Positions 43,299 through 52,292 of a DNA stretch of 64,000 bases are shown piece by piece; positions within the stretch are counted from its first letter, which is position 1, and every line of letters starts with the position of its first letter. Origin of the DNA: Pelomonas caseinilytica (GTDB taxonomy: Bacteria > Pseudomonadota > Gammaproteobacteria > Burkholderiales > Burkholderiaceae_C). The stretch lies in contig NZ_JAJTWT010000002.1 in assembly GCF_021353235.1 (NCBI RefSeq), positions 124,001 to 188,000 on the forward strand, in the 5' to 3' direction. Both the position numbers and the translations under genes were made by a program. The notes below the pieces were generated by a model. The model was given only the letters and a program-made list of their open reading frames with translations, did not search any database and was not told the DNA's origin.

Positions 43299-45770
43299 TC
43301 ACTTCGCGACGAGGACAACCAGCGAACGCGGGTTCACGCCGTAGCTGGCGTTCTCGCCGCCGACGCAGCTGCTCGCGGCGAGGTCGACCTGGCCAGGCCC
43401 TTCGGCCCAGGCCGCCGTGTCGGTCACCCGGCACCAGGTCGACTTGCCCTGCCCCGTCCAGGGCAGCGTGAAGTTGCGCGAGGTGGGCTCGCCGTTGAAC
43501 AGCACCAGCACGGTGTTGCCGCCGCCGAGCTCGCTGCCGTCGTAGCGCCAGGCCAGCGTGCGGTTCTGCCCCGTGGCATCGGGCATGGATGCGGTCGCCT
43601 GCCACCAGCTGCCGTCACTGGAGGTGGTGCGGTAGCTCTTGTCGGAACCGAACCAGTCCAGCGGCGCCATGAAGTTGCCGTTGCCGTCGGTGGTGGCGTA
43701 GAAGTTCTCGGGCCGCAGCGCCGGCTGGCTCTTGCGGAACTGGATCATGGCCTTGGCGAAGGCGCGGAAGTTGGCCTGGTCGGTGCTGAGGCTCCAGTTC
43801 AGCCAGTTGCCTGCGGAGTCGACGTTGTAGGCGTTGTTGTTGCAGTTCAGCGAGCGCAGGAACTCATCGCCCGCATTGAAGATGGGCACGCCCGCGGAGA
43901 GCATGAGCAGCGCGAAGCCGGTGCGCGCCTGCTGGCGCTGCGCCGCGGCGCTGCCGCCGTTGTCCCAGGAGTCCTCGTCGGCCGTGCCGCCATCGCTCGG
44001 CCCCATCGGCCAGGCCTGGGTCACGTTCTGGCCGTTGCAGGAGTACAGGTCCTTGAGCGTGAAGCCGTCGTGCACGTTCAGGAAATTGACCGAGTAGGCC
44101 GGCTTGCCACGGCCGTCGCCAGCGTCGCCGAAAAGATCGGGCGAGCCGGCGATGCGCGAGGCGATGCGGCCCCGCGTGGCATCGGCATCCTTGACGCCGT
44201 ACTTGTTCTGCGCACGGCGGACGACATCGCGGAAACCTCCGTTCCACTCGCTGATGCCCACCGGCATCTGGCCCAGTTGGTAGCCCTGCCCGCCCGGCGC
44301 CAGGCCCCAGGGCTCGCTGGCCATGAAGACGCCGGGGTTGGCCGCCACGGCGCGGGCCATCGCGGTGTCGGGATTGCTGCGGTCGAAGTAGAAGCGCTGG
44401 GGATCGGTCGGGTTGGTGTCGTTGTCGTAGGTGTTGACGAGGGCGATGCCGAGGTCGAAGCGGAAGCCGTCCACGCCCAGGCGCTGGCGCTGGTAGGCCA
44501 GCGAATTCAGCACCAGGTCGCGGGCGCGCGGATGCTTGCTGTTGAGCGTGTTGCCGGTGCCGGTGATGTCGTAGTACCAGGCCCGGTCGCTGGCCGTGCC
44601 GGGGGCGCGGGTGAGCAGGTAGTAGCTGGCGTTGTCCAGGCCGCGCAGGCTCCAGACGCTCGCACGGCTGGGGTCGGTGCTGCTCCAGGTGCCGCCTTCA
44701 GCCGTATGGTTGTAGACCACGTCGGTCAGGACCTTGATCCCGGCATCGTGGAAGGCCTTGACCATGGCCGCGAACTCCTTCGTCGGCCCGCCGATGCTCT
44801 TGTCGCAGGCATAGCGGCGATCAGGCGCGAAGTAGTTGCTCGTCATGTAGCCCCAGTAGTTGTCCCCGGCCGTGGTGGTGGAGGAGCGCTGGGTGGCCGC
44901 ATCGTTGAGGTCGTTGGCGTCGTTGTCCGTCTCCTGGATGGGCATGAACTCGACGGCCGTGACCCCCAGGTCCTGCAGCTGCGGGATCTTGGCCACCGCG
45001 CCGGCAAAGGTGCCCTTGCAGGCGCCCACGCCGGCATCGCCCTGGGTGAGGCCGCGCACATGGGCTTCGTAGATGACGTCGTCCTTGGCCGCCCGCGTCG
45101 GCGCGACGCCCGTGTTGAGCCCGGCGAAGCCGGCGCCGAAAGGCATGGCGACGACGCCCTTGGGCGCCACGTTGCCGCTGTCGCGGGCGCGGTCGGCGGC
45201 GCCCGACGCATAGATGGTGGCATCGGCCTGGGCCGGCACGACGGCTGCGGACAGGTAGTCGTGCGTCACCTCCAGCGCATAGGGGTCGAGCAGCAGCTTG
45301 TTGGGGTTGAAGCGGTTGCCGGCGGTGTCGACGTCGGCGACGAAGCCGAGGGAACTGCCGGGCGTCCAGCCGCTCACGTAGGGCCAGTTCGGGCCCCAGG
45401 CGCGGTAGCCGTAGTAGACGTCGGTGAAGAGCTTGGCAGGGTTGGCGGGATCGATGTCGAAGCCCAGTCCCTTGAGCGTGCTCACCGGCACCAGCACCTG
45501 CCACACCGGCGTGCCGGAGATGCGCGCCATCGTGTACCGCGCGACCGGAGCGGCGCCATAGCTCTGGCGATAGACATTCACTTCGATGCGGGTCGCGTTC
45601 TGCGAGAACACCCGGAAGCTGACGGCCGTTCCGTTGGACGCGAGCTGGCCGCCCAGCTGATCAGTTCCACCGGGCGACTGGGCCTGAGCGGGCACCACCG
45701 CTGCGGCGCCCACGACCAAAAGAACGAACAGCGCACCCAGGCGCGCCACAGGCATGAACGAGAACCGCAT
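43299..45770 (-). CDS. Secreted isoamylase/glycogen-debranching-type GH13 enzyme
   Basis: An 823-residue exported enzyme with a signal peptide ending PAQAQ (about residue 31). An N-terminal beta domain (SFRVFSQNATRIEVNVYRQS) is followed by a GH13 barrel: DVVYNHTAEGG, the nucleophile Asp in GVDGFRFDLG, the acid Glu in FMASEPWG and the third Asp in FLNVHDGFTL. This is the isoamylase/GlgX subfamily (GH13_11), which cleaves alpha-1,6 branch points of starch or glycogen; export suggests use of external polysaccharide, as in Pseudomonas isoamylase. A beta-sandwich tail closes it. It lies between two PEP-CTERM genes. Confidence 0.92.
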   Translation of the reverse strand: MRFSFMPVARLGALFVLLVVGAAAVVPAQAQSPGGTDQLGGQLASNGTAVSFRVFSQNATRIEVNVYRQSYGAAPVARYTMARISGTPVWQVLVPVSTLKGLGFDIDPANPAKLFTDVYYGYRAWGPNWPYVSGWTPGSSLGFVADVDTAGNRFNPNKLLLDPYALEVTHDYLSAAVVPAQADATIYASGAADRARDSGNVAPKGVVAMPFGAGFAGLNTGVAPTRAAKDDVIYEAHVRGLTQGDAGVGACKGTFAGAVAKIPQLQDLGVTAVEFMPIQETDNDANDLNDAATQRSSTTTAGDNYWGYMTSNYFAPDRRYACDKSIGGPTKEFAAMVKAFHDAGIKVLTDVVYNHTAEGGTWSSTDPSRASVWSLRGLDNASYYLLTRAPGTASDRAWYYDITGTGNTLNSKHPRARDLVLNSLAYQRQRLGVDGFRFDLGIALVNTYDNDTNPTDPQRFYFDRSNPDTAMARAVAANPGVFMASEPWGLAPGGQGYQLGQMPVGISEWNGGFRDVVRRAQNKYGVKDADATRGRIASRIAGSPDLFGDAGDGRGKPAYSVNFLNVHDGFTLKDLYSCNGQNVTQAWPMGPSDGGTADEDSWDNGGSAAAQRQQARTGFALLMLSAGVPIFNAGDEFLRSLNCNNNAYNVDSAGNWLNWSLSTDQANFRAFAKAMIQFRKSQPALRPENFYATTDGNGNFMAPLDWFGSDKSYRTTSSDGSWWQATASMPDATGQNRTLAWRYDGSELGGGNTVLVLFNGEPTSRNFTLPWTGQGKSTWCRVTDTAAWAEGPGQVDLAASSCVGGENASYGVNPRSLVVLVAK

Positions 45771-45958
45771 CGCTTGTCTCCAGCTTGGCTTTATTGCCTA
45801 AAAAGTAGTTTAAGTACATAGATAGGGCCACATATGCTGGATATCCCTGACGCATTCGCGACCATGCCCAGTTCAAATGTGAATTACGTCGCGACGCGCC
45901 CTAATCCCGCCTCGACGCAGCATCAACAAGAAAATCTAGTTTCACTACAGGAGGCGCA

Positions 45959-46660
45959 ATGAAAACCCAGCTCAACCGACTTTTGTCCGCCGGCATCCTG
46001 GCCGCCTGCACGCTGGCAGCCCTCCCGGGCATCGCCCTCGCGGCCACCATCGGGCCACTGACCGGAGACACCGCCGCCCAAGCCCCACTCGGCGCAGACA
46101 CCACCAGCCGCTATGCCACGGACTTCATCGACGACAGCCTGCTCGCCAGCTTCGCGAGCGGGTCGTTCGGCGGACTCTTCTCGTTGGGCAGTTCGGTCGA
46201 GATCCGCTATCTCGGCACTGGCGCCGCCCGCGACGCCAGCCTGCTCTTCGGCGGCAGCGAACTCTTCCAGACCCGCAGCGGCTGCAGCTACGCCACCGCC
46301 CTCGCCGACGACTTCTGCCTGATCGACAGCATCGGCCTGTCCCGCACCCTCGGGGGCCTCGCCGCCGGCAGCGCCTTGAACTTCACCCTGCTCGGCCAGG
46401 CCCAGCTCGTCGGCGGCGCCGCGGCCTTGCGTCCCAGCGCCCAAACCTTCGGCAGCCTGGCCTCGGCACGGTGGATTGACCTCGGCGGCGGCCAGGTCCT
46501 GCTCGGTTTCGAGGAAGGCGGCGACGCCAGCTACAACGACATGGTGTTCCTGCTGAGCGGCGTCACGACCGTGGCACCCGCCGTGCCCGAGCCCTCCAGC
46601 CTGGCGCTGCTGGGCGCGGGCCTGCTCGCACTGGCCCTCAAGCGCCGCGCGGCGGCCTGA
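45959..46660 (+). CDS. PEP-CTERM sorting domain-containing protein
   Basis: A 233-residue secreted protein: signal peptide ending GIALAA (about residue 29), a 170-residue beta-rich region of no recognised family with two spaced cysteines (SGCSYATALADDFC), and a PEP-CTERM signal (AVPEPSSLALLGAGLLALAL, then KRR). ATG 45959 has an AGGAGG ribosome site. It diverges from the isoamylase across 188 A+T-richer bases that probably hold both promoters. No exosortase is visible. Confidence 0.88.
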   Translation: MKTQLNRLLSAGILAACTLAALPGIALAATIGPLTGDTAAQAPLGADTTSRYATDFIDDSLLASFASGSFGGLFSLGSSVEIRYLGTGAARDASLLFGGSELFQTRSGCSYATALADDFCLIDSIGLSRTLGGLAAGSALNFTLLGQAQLVGGAAALRPSAQTFGSLASARWIDLGGGQVLLGFEEGGDASYNDMVFLLSGVTTVAPAVPEPSSLALLGAGLLALALKRRAAA

Positions 46661-46683
46661 GCCAGCCTGGGTACAGTGGCGCC

Positions 46684-47688
46684 ATGAGCGCCCCTGTCCA
46701 GCACCCCCGCCAGGCCCTGTTCGGCCACGACGCCCCTCGCCCCACCCTGCCCGTGGTGGACCACTACTGCGGCATCGAAGCCCGCATGCGCAAGAGCCTG
46801 GCCCTGCAGGCCGAACTCGGCCCGGTCTTCGACATCACCCTGGATGCCGAAGACGGTGCACCGGTCGGCGGCGAGGCCGAGCATGCCCTGCTCATCGCCG
46901 AGCTGGCGACGAGCCCCGCCAACCGCTTCGGCCGCGTCGGTGCGCGCGTCCACCCCTGGGGCCATGCCGCCTTCGAGGCCGATGTGGACACGCTCATCGC
47001 CAGGGCGGGCCAGCGGCTGGCCTACCTGATGATCCCCAAGCCCGAAGGCGCCGACGACGTCGAACGCGCCGTCGAAGCCATCGACGCCGCCTGCGCCCGC
47101 CACGGTGCGCCTCGGCTGCCGCTGCAGGTGCTCGTCGAGACCCATGGCGCCCTGCGCGAGGTCTTCCGCATCGCAGCCCACCCGCGCATCGAATCCCTCT
47201 CCTTCGGCCTGATGGACTTCGTCTCGGCCCACGGCGGCGCCATCCCCAGGACGGCGATGGAACTGCCCGGCCAGTTCGAGCATCCGCTGGTGGTGCGGGC
47301 CAAGCTGGAGATCGCCGCGGCGGCACACGCCTTCGGCAAGACGCCCTCGCACTGCGTCGTCACCGAGTTCCGCGATGGCGCCGCCCTCGCGGCGGCGGCC
47401 CGCCGTGCCGCTCGCGAATTCGGTTACACGCGGATGTGGAGCATCCACCCGGACCAGATCCACCCCATCGTCGAAGCCTTCGCCCCCGCCGCCGACGAGG
47501 TCGCCGAAGCGGCCGAACTGCTGCTGGCCGCGCAGGCCGCGCAGTGGGCACCGATCTCCTTCCGTGACCGACTTCACGACCGCGCCAGCTACCGCTACTT
47601 CTGGACGGTGCTGGAGCGCGCCGAACGCACCGGCCGGGACCTGCCCGACGAGGCCCGCCGGGCCTTCTTCCCGGCCTCCATCGGGTGA
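46684..47688 (+). CDS. HpcH/HpaI aldolase or citrate lyase beta-subunit family protein
   Basis: A 334-residue CitE-like TIM-barrel protein. Visible marks are FDITLDAEDGAPVGGEAEHA, RVGARVHPWG, the catalytic-site Glu in LQVLVETHGALREVF, GLMDFVSAHGG (metal-binding Asp) and WSIHPDQIHPIVEAF. The family includes citrate lyase beta, malyl-CoA and citramalyl-CoA lyases and thioesterases; which one applies is not clear, and no other citrate lyase subunits are nearby, which favours a stand-alone CoA-thioester lyase. It begins 23 bases after the PEP-CTERM gene. Confidence 0.87.
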   Translation: MSAPVQHPRQALFGHDAPRPTLPVVDHYCGIEARMRKSLALQAELGPVFDITLDAEDGAPVGGEAEHALLIAELATSPANRFGRVGARVHPWGHAAFEADVDTLIARAGQRLAYLMIPKPEGADDVERAVEAIDAACARHGAPRLPLQVLVETHGALREVFRIAAHPRIESLSFGLMDFVSAHGGAIPRTAMELPGQFEHPLVVRAKLEIAAAAHAFGKTPSHCVVTEFRDGAALAAAARRAAREFGYTRMWSIHPDQIHPIVEAFAPAADEVAEAAELLLAAQAAQWAPISFRDRLHDRASYRYFWTVLERAERTGRDLPDEARRAFFPASIG

Positions 47689-47810
47689 ATCACGGGGCAA
47701 GGCCTTGTCCGACGCGCCGGACAATTCCTACATCTGCTCACCCACGGCGGCCCGCTTTGCGGCCATGATGCGCCGCCCCCTCGTCCAATCCTCTTTTCAG
47801 CACCACCTCC

Positions 47811-48395
47811 ATGCTGTTCTCCACCCTCCGCGGCAGCGCCGCTGCCGCCCTGATCCTCTGCACCGCCCTGCCCGCGCTGGCCGAGGCGCCCGCCGCCAAG
47901 GCACCTGCCAAGGCCACGGCCAAGCCAGCCGTCAAGACGGCCCGGCTGGCACCGGCCAAGAAGACGCCTCCGCCGCCGGCCGAGCCCGTGCTGGCCGCGG
48001 CTGACGAGACGCAGATCGCCGCCTCCGAGCGCGCCTACCTGGGCGATTACGCCTGCGAGTTCAAGGAGAGCGTGCACATCGACAAGCATCCCAAGGTGGC
48101 GGGTTACATCGACGTCGCCTGGAAGAAGCAGGTCTTCACGATGAAGCCGGTGCTGTCGTCCACGGGCGCGCTGCGCCTGGAGGACGTCACCGGCCGCACG
48201 CTGATGATCCAGATCGCCAACAAGTCCATGCTGCTCGACACCAAGATCGGCCAGCGCCTGCTGGACGACTGCATCCACCCCGAGCAGGCCCGCCTGATGG
48301 CCGAGGCCAAGGCCGCCAAGATCAACGACCCCGAAGCCGAAGCCGCCGCCGAGGCGCGCAACAGCCTTGGCATCACGCCGACTGCCGGCAAGTGA
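47811..48395 (+). CDS. Secreted protein of unknown function
   Basis: A 194-residue protein with a signal peptide (MLFSTLRGSAAAALILCTAL, cleavage near ALAEA) and an Ala/Pro/Lys-rich linker to about residue 60. The globular part contains YLGDYACEFKESVHID, KVAGYIDVAWKKQVFTMKPV and LLDDCIHPEQARLM with two cysteines, and the tail is helical. I do not recognise a named family, though similar exported proteins are widespread in Burkholderiales. It lies between the CitE-like gene and the VapBC promoter. A TTGTCCG/CGGACAA dyad sits 87 bases before its start. Confidence 0.75.
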   Translation: MLFSTLRGSAAAALILCTALPALAEAPAAKAPAKATAKPAVKTARLAPAKKTPPPPAEPVLAAADETQIAASERAYLGDYACEFKESVHIDKHPKVAGYIDVAWKKQVFTMKPVLSSTGALRLEDVTGRTLMIQIANKSMLLDTKIGQRLLDDCIHPEQARLMAEAKAAKINDPEAEAAAEARNSLGITPTAGK

Positions 48396-48405
48396 GCGAC
48401 GCGGC

Positions 48406-48460
48406 TTGAACCTCACCGGCCAGGTATGTAAAATGAATGCATACTTTCTGATGCATACCT
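48406..48460 (+). promoter_or_regulatory. Promoter and operator of the vapBC pair
   Basis: TTGAAC (48406-48411), 17-base spacer, TAAAAT (48429-48434) is a good sigma-70 promoter. Overlapping and following the -10 are AGGTATG (48422-48428) and its inverted match CATACCT (48454-48460), plus two direct ATGCATAC copies (48437-48444, 48451-48458). An operator at the -10 and start site fits the autorepression known for VapBC pairs. Confidence 0.75.
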
Positions 48461-48499
48461 GAGCCGCCGCCTCCGCGGTGCTCAGCCGCTGGAGGCCCC

Positions 48500-48799
48500 A
48501 TGGAAGCCACCGTTGCCGAACGCGGGCAGATCACCCTGCCCAAAGCCGTCCGAGACGCCCTCGGGCTGACCAAGGGCACCACGCTCAAGGTCGAGCTGGA
48601 CGGCGGCCGCATCATCCTGCGCAAGAACGTCGATGACGCCATCTCGCGCATGCGCGGCCGGTTCAAGCTCGACGGGTTCGCCAGCACCGACGAGGCCATG
48701 CGCGCGATCCGCGGCCATGCGCCCGGCGACCCCTACCTGCCACCCGAGCCCGAGGCCGAGCCCAACGCCGAGTCGCCGGACGGAGACCCCGCACCTTGA
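48500..48799 (+). CDS. vapB: AbrB/SpoVT-type antitoxin (VapB-like)
   Basis: A 99-residue antitoxin. Residues 1-45 form a swapped-hairpin AbrB DNA-binding domain (EATVAERGQITLPKAVRDAL, then GTTLKVELDGGRIILRK). The middle RMRGRFKLDGFASTDEAMRA should bind the toxin, and the Pro/Glu-rich tail is disordered. It overlaps vapC by TTGA, giving coupled expression with antitoxin first. The upstream palindromic operator supports autoregulation. Confidence 0.92.
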   Translation: MEATVAERGQITLPKAVRDALGLTKGTTLKVELDGGRIILRKNVDDAISRMRGRFKLDGFASTDEAMRAIRGHAPGDPYLPPEPEAEPNAESPDGDPAP

Positions 48800-49203
48800 T
48801 CGCCACCGACTCCTCCGTGCTGATCGACCTGATCGCCGGCGACGACGACGCCTGCGCCACTGCCGCCGAGGCCGTGCGGCAGGCACTGCATGTCGGGCCG
48901 GTCGTGCTGTGCGAGGTGGCGCTGGCCGAGGTCTGCACCGCCTTCAAGGGCGGCACCGACGTGCTGCAGTTCCTGGAGGAACTGGGTATCCGCTTCGAGC
49001 CGATGGAGGCGAAGTCGGCCCTGCGCGCCGGCGAGATGCAGCGGCGCTACCGCCAGCGCGGCGGCAACCGCACGCGCACCGTCGCCGACTTCCTGATCGG
49101 CTCCCACGCGATGATGCAGTGCGATGGCCTGATCACCCGCGACGCCGGCTTCTACCGAGACTATTTCAAGGGCCTGAGGATCGTCGTGCCGACCTCTGCC
49201 TGA
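48796..49203 (+). CDS. vapC: PIN-domain toxin (VapC-like ribonuclease)
   Basis: A 135-residue PIN domain. The acidic metal site is complete: Asp5 in ATDSSVLIDLI, Glu40 in LCEVALAEV, Asp98 in TVADFLIGSHA and Asp116 in ITRDAGFYRDYF. VapC toxins cleave tRNA or rRNA and arrest growth. The start is TTG 48796, overlapping the antitoxin stop; no ATG lies early enough to keep Asp5. acnB begins 24 bases after its stop. Confidence 0.93.
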   Translation: MIATDSSVLIDLIAGDDDACATAAEAVRQALHVGPVVLCEVALAEVCTAFKGGTDVLQFLEELGIRFEPMEAKSALRAGEMQRRYRQRGGNRTRTVADFLIGSHAMMQCDGLITRDAGFYRDYFKGLRIVVPTSA

Positions 49204-49227
49204 CCTGCTGCTTCACTGGAGAAAACC

Positions 49228-51819
49228 ATGCTTCAAGCCTACCGCCAACACGCCGCCGAACGCGCCGCCCTCGGCATCCCACCCCTGCCCCTGGACGCCA
49301 AGCAGGTGGCCGAGCTGATCGAGCTCATCAAGGCCCCGCCCGCCGGTGAAGACGCCTTCCTGCTGGACCTGCTGACCCACCGCGTGCCCCCGGGCGTGGA
49401 CGACGCCGCCAAGGTCAAGGCCAGCTTCCTGGCCGCCGTGGCCCATGGCGACCTGAAGGTCGGCCTGATCTCCAAGGCCAAGGCCACCGAACTGCTGGGC
49501 ACCATGGTGGGCGGCTACAACGTGCATCCGCTGATCGAACTGCTGGACGACGCCGAGGTCGCCGGCGTCGCCGCCCAGGGCCTGAAGAAGACCCTGCTGA
49601 TGTTCGACTACTTCAACGACGTGGCCACCAAGGCCAAGGCCGGCAACGCCAAGGCCAAGGAAGTGATGCAGTCGTGGGCCGACGCCGAGTGGTTCACGAG
49701 CCGCCCCGAAGTCGAGAAGAAGATCACCGTCACCGTCTTCAAGGTGCCCGGCGAGACCAACACCGACGACCTCTCCCCCGCGCCCGACGCCTGGAGCCGC
49801 CCGGACATCCCGCTGCACTACCTGGCCATGCTGAAGAACACGCGTCCCGACGCGGCCTTCAAGCCCGAGGAAGACGGCAAGCGCGGCCCGATGCAGTTCG
49901 TCGAGGACCTGAAGAAGAAGGGCCACCTCGTGGCCTACGTCGGCGACGTGGTCGGCACCGGCTCCAGCCGCAAGTCCGCCACCAACTCCGTCATCTGGGC
50001 CACGGGCCAGGACATCCCCTTCGTGCCGAACAAGCGCTTCGGCGGCGTGACGCTGGGCGGCAAGATCGCTCCCATCTTCTTCAACACCCAGGAAGACTCC
50101 GGCTCGCTGCCGATCGAAGTCGACGTCAGCAAGCTGGAGATGGGCGACGTCATCGACGTGCTGCCCTACGACGGCAAGCTGCTGAAGAACGGCGAGACCG
50201 TCGCCGAGTTCAAGCTCAAGAGCGACGTGCTGCTGGACGAAGTGCGCGCCGGCGGCCGCATCAACCTCATCATCGGCCGCTCGCTGACCGCCAAGGCGCG
50301 CGAGTTCCTGGGCCTGCCCGCCTCCACCACCTTCCGCCTGCCGGTCGCCCCCAAGGACACCGGCAAGGGCTTCACCCTGGCGCAGAAGATGGTCGGCCGC
50401 GCCTGCGGCATGCCCGAGGGCCAGGGCATCCGTCCGGGCACCTACTGCGAGCCCAAGATGACGACCGTCGGCTCCCAGGACACCACCGGCCCGATGACCC
50501 GCGACGAGCTGAAGGACCTGGCCTGCCTGGGCTTCTCGGCCGACCTGGTCATGCAGTCCTTCTGCCATACGGCCGCCTACCCCAAGCCCGTGGACGTGAA
50601 GACCCACCGCGAGCTGCCCGCCTTCATCAGCAACCGCGGTGGCGTGGCGCTGCGCCCCGGTGACGGCGTCATCCACAGCTGGCTGAACCGCCTGCTGCTG
50701 CCCGACACCGTCGGCACCGGCGGCGACTCGCACACCCGCTTCCCCATCGGCATCAGCTTCCCGGCCGGTTCCGGCCTCGTCGCCTTCGGCGCCGCCACCG
50801 GCGTGATGCCGCTGGACATGCCCGAGTCGGTGCTGGTGCGCTTCAAGGGCGAGATGCAGCCGGGCGTCACGCTGCGCGACCTCGTGCATGCCATCCCGCT
50901 GTACGCCATCAAGGCCGGCCTGCTGACCGTGGCCAAGGCCGGCAAGAAGAACATCTTCTCCGGCCGCATCCTCGAGATCGAAGGCCTGCCCAACCTCAAG
51001 GTCGAACAGGCCTTCGAGCTGAGCGACGCCTCGGCCGAGCGCTCGGCCGCCGGCTGCACCATCAAGCTCAATCCCGAGCCGATCAAGGAATACCTCACCA
51101 GCAACATCGTGCTGATGAAGAACATGATCGCCGACGGCTACCAGGACGCGAAGACCCTGCAGCGCCGCATCGAGAAGGTCGAGGCCTGGCTGGCCAACCC
51201 CGAGCTGCTCGAGGCCGACAAGGACGCCGAGTACGCCGCCGTCATCGAGATCGACCTGGCCGACATCAAGGAACCCATCCTCTGCTGCCCCAACGACCCG
51301 GACGACGCCAAGACCCTGTCCGAAGTCGCCGGCACCAAGATCGACGAGGCCTTCATCGGCTCGTGCATGACCAACATCGGCCACTTCCGCGCCGCGGCCA
51401 AGCTGCTGGGCGGCCAGCGCGACATCCCGGTCAAGCTGTGGGTCGCCCCGCCGACCAAGATGGACCAGAGCGAGCTGATCAAGGAAGGCCACTACGCCGC
51501 CTTCGGCACCGCCGGTGCTCGCACCGAGATGCCGGGCTGCAGCCTGTGCATGGGCAACCAGGCCCAGGTCCACGAAGGCGCGACGGTGGTGTCCACCTCC
51601 ACCCGCAACTTCCCGAACCGCCTGGGCAAGAACACGAACGTGTTCCTCGCCTCGGCGGAACTGGCCGCCATCGCGTCCAAGCTGGGCAAGATCCCCACGG
51701 TGGCCGAATACCACGAGGCCATGGGCATCATCAACAAGGACACCGCCAGCGTCTACAAGTACCTGAACTTCGACCAGATCGAGGAGTACGCGGAGACGGC
51801 CAAGACGGTCGCCGCCTGA
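49228..51819 (+). CDS. acnB: Aconitate hydratase B
   Basis: An 863-residue AcnB, the length of the E. coli enzyme. It begins with the HEAT-like domain ([20 protein letters not shown]) peculiar to AcnB, followed by the swivel domain ([20 protein letters not shown]) and the catalytic domains. The [4Fe-4S] ligands are seen as Cys in [12 protein letters not shown] and two Cys in [12 protein letters not shown]. It isomerises citrate to isocitrate. It may be read partly from the vapBC promoter, since only 24 bases separate it from vapC; a terminator follows. Confidence 0.97.
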   Translation: MLQAYRQHAAERAALGIPPLPLDAKQVAELIELIKAPPAGEDAFLLDLLTHRVPPGVDDAAKVKASFLAAVAHGDLKVGLISKAKATELLGTMVGGYNVHPLIELLDDAEVAGVAAQGLKKTLLMFDYFNDVATKAKAGNAKAKEVMQSWADAEWFTSRPEVEKKITVTVFKVPGETNTDDLSPAPDAWSRPDIPLHYLAMLKNTRPDAAFKPEEDGKRGPMQFVEDLKKKGHLVAYVGDVVGTGSSRKSATNSVIWATGQDIPFVPNKRFGGVTLGGKIAPIFFNTQEDSGSLPIEVDVSKLEMGDVIDVLPYDGKLLKNGETVAEFKLKSDVLLDEVRAGGRINLIIGRSLTAKAREFLGLPASTTFRLPVAPKDTGKGFTLAQKMVGRACGMPEGQGIRPGTYCEPKMTTVGSQDTTGPMTRDELKDLACLGFSADLVMQSFCHTAAYPKPVDVKTHRELPAFISNRGGVALRPGDGVIHSWLNRLLLPDTVGTGGDSHTRFPIGISFPAGSGLVAFGAATGVMPLDMPESVLVRFKGEMQPGVTLRDLVHAIPLYAIKAGLLTVAKAGKKNIFSGRILEIEGLPNLKVEQAFELSDASAERSAAGCTIKLNPEPIKEYLTSNIVLMKNMIADGYQDAKTLQRRIEKVEAWLANPELLEADKDAEYAAVIEIDLADIKEPILCCPNDPDDAKTLSEVAGTKIDEAFIGSCMTNIGHFRAAAKLLGGQRDIPVKLWVAPPTKMDQSELIKEGHYAAFGTAGARTEMPGCSLCMGNQAQVHEGATVVSTSTRNFPNRLGKNTNVFLASAELAAIASKLGKIPTVAEYHEAMGIINKDTASVYKYLNFDQIEEYAETAKTVAA

Positions 51820-51859
51820 GCGCGGCCCCGGGGGGGCGGTCAAGCCGCCCCCGGCAACG

Positions 51860-51886
51860 AAAAAGCGGCCCTCGGGCCGCTTTTTT
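51860..51886. terminator. Bidirectional terminator after acnB
   Basis: GCGGCC (51865-51870), CTCG loop, GGCCGC (51875-51880), with AAAAA before and TTTTTT after. It serves acnB and probably the convergent small flagellar-like gene. Confidence 0.92.
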
Positions 51887-51907
51887 CTTGCGCTGCGGGA
51901 CTCGGGC

Positions 51908-52180
51908 TCAGGCCTTGATGTCCAGCAGCGCTCCCGTGGTGTTGAGCTGCGTCTGCAGCACCTTCAGGTTGGCGACGAAGGCATAGGCCGCCGACTGCTG
52001 CTCCACCACCTCGTTGGCCGGGTTGATCTCGCGGTCCGGCACCTTGTCGACGTTGGTCGGCTCGACGCTCGGGCGGTTCTCGTGGCCGGCCGCCAGGTTG
52101 GCGATGTTGGCCGCCGACGCACGCAGGCGCTCGTTCGCGGCCGAGATGCCGGACAGGGCGGTGGAGAGGGGGACGTTCAT
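51908..52180 (-). CDS. Miniature flagellar rod-like protein (FlgC-like ends only)
   Basis: A 90-residue protein whose two ends resemble the rod protein FlgC: N-terminal LSTALSGISAANERLRASAANIANL matches the flagellar basal-body rod motif (first 20 residues decide it), and the C-terminal NEVVEQQSAAYAFVANLKVL with a closing TGALLDIKA matches the rod C-terminal helix. The central region of FlgC (about 130 residues in all) is shortened. It is not in a flagellar operon. A sigma-28-like promoter lies just upstream, which supports a flagellar link. It may be an axial protein variant or an uncharacterised rod-associated protein. Confidence 0.75.
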   Translation of the reverse strand: MNVPLSTALSGISAANERLRASAANIANLAAGHENRPSVEPTNVDKVPDREINPANEVVEQQSAAYAFVANLKVLQTQLNTTGALLDIKA

Positions 52181-52208
52181 CGGTTCAGTTTCGAGCGCTC
52201 TGGCCGCT

Positions 52209-52235
52209 ACATCGGCCAGGCTGGACTGAACTTTA
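52209..52235 (-). promoter_or_regulatory. Sigma-28 (FliA)-like promoter of the mini rod gene
   Basis: On the minus strand TAAAGTTC (plus 52228-52235), an 11-base spacer and GCCGATGT (plus 52209-52216) match the FliA consensus TAAAGTTT-N11-GCCGATAA at 13 of 16 positions. The -10 ends 28 bases before the ATG at 52180. Confidence 0.7.
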
Positions 52236-52292
52236 GAGCAAGCAACGAAAAAACCCGCATTTCGGGGGATCGCCGTCCCGCCGGGCGTGAAT

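Noticed and set aside
42580-46660. A full exosortase/PEP-CTERM biosynthesis locus
   Set aside because: Only two substrate proteins are present; no exosortase, PrsK/PrsR or polysaccharide synthesis genes occur in the window.
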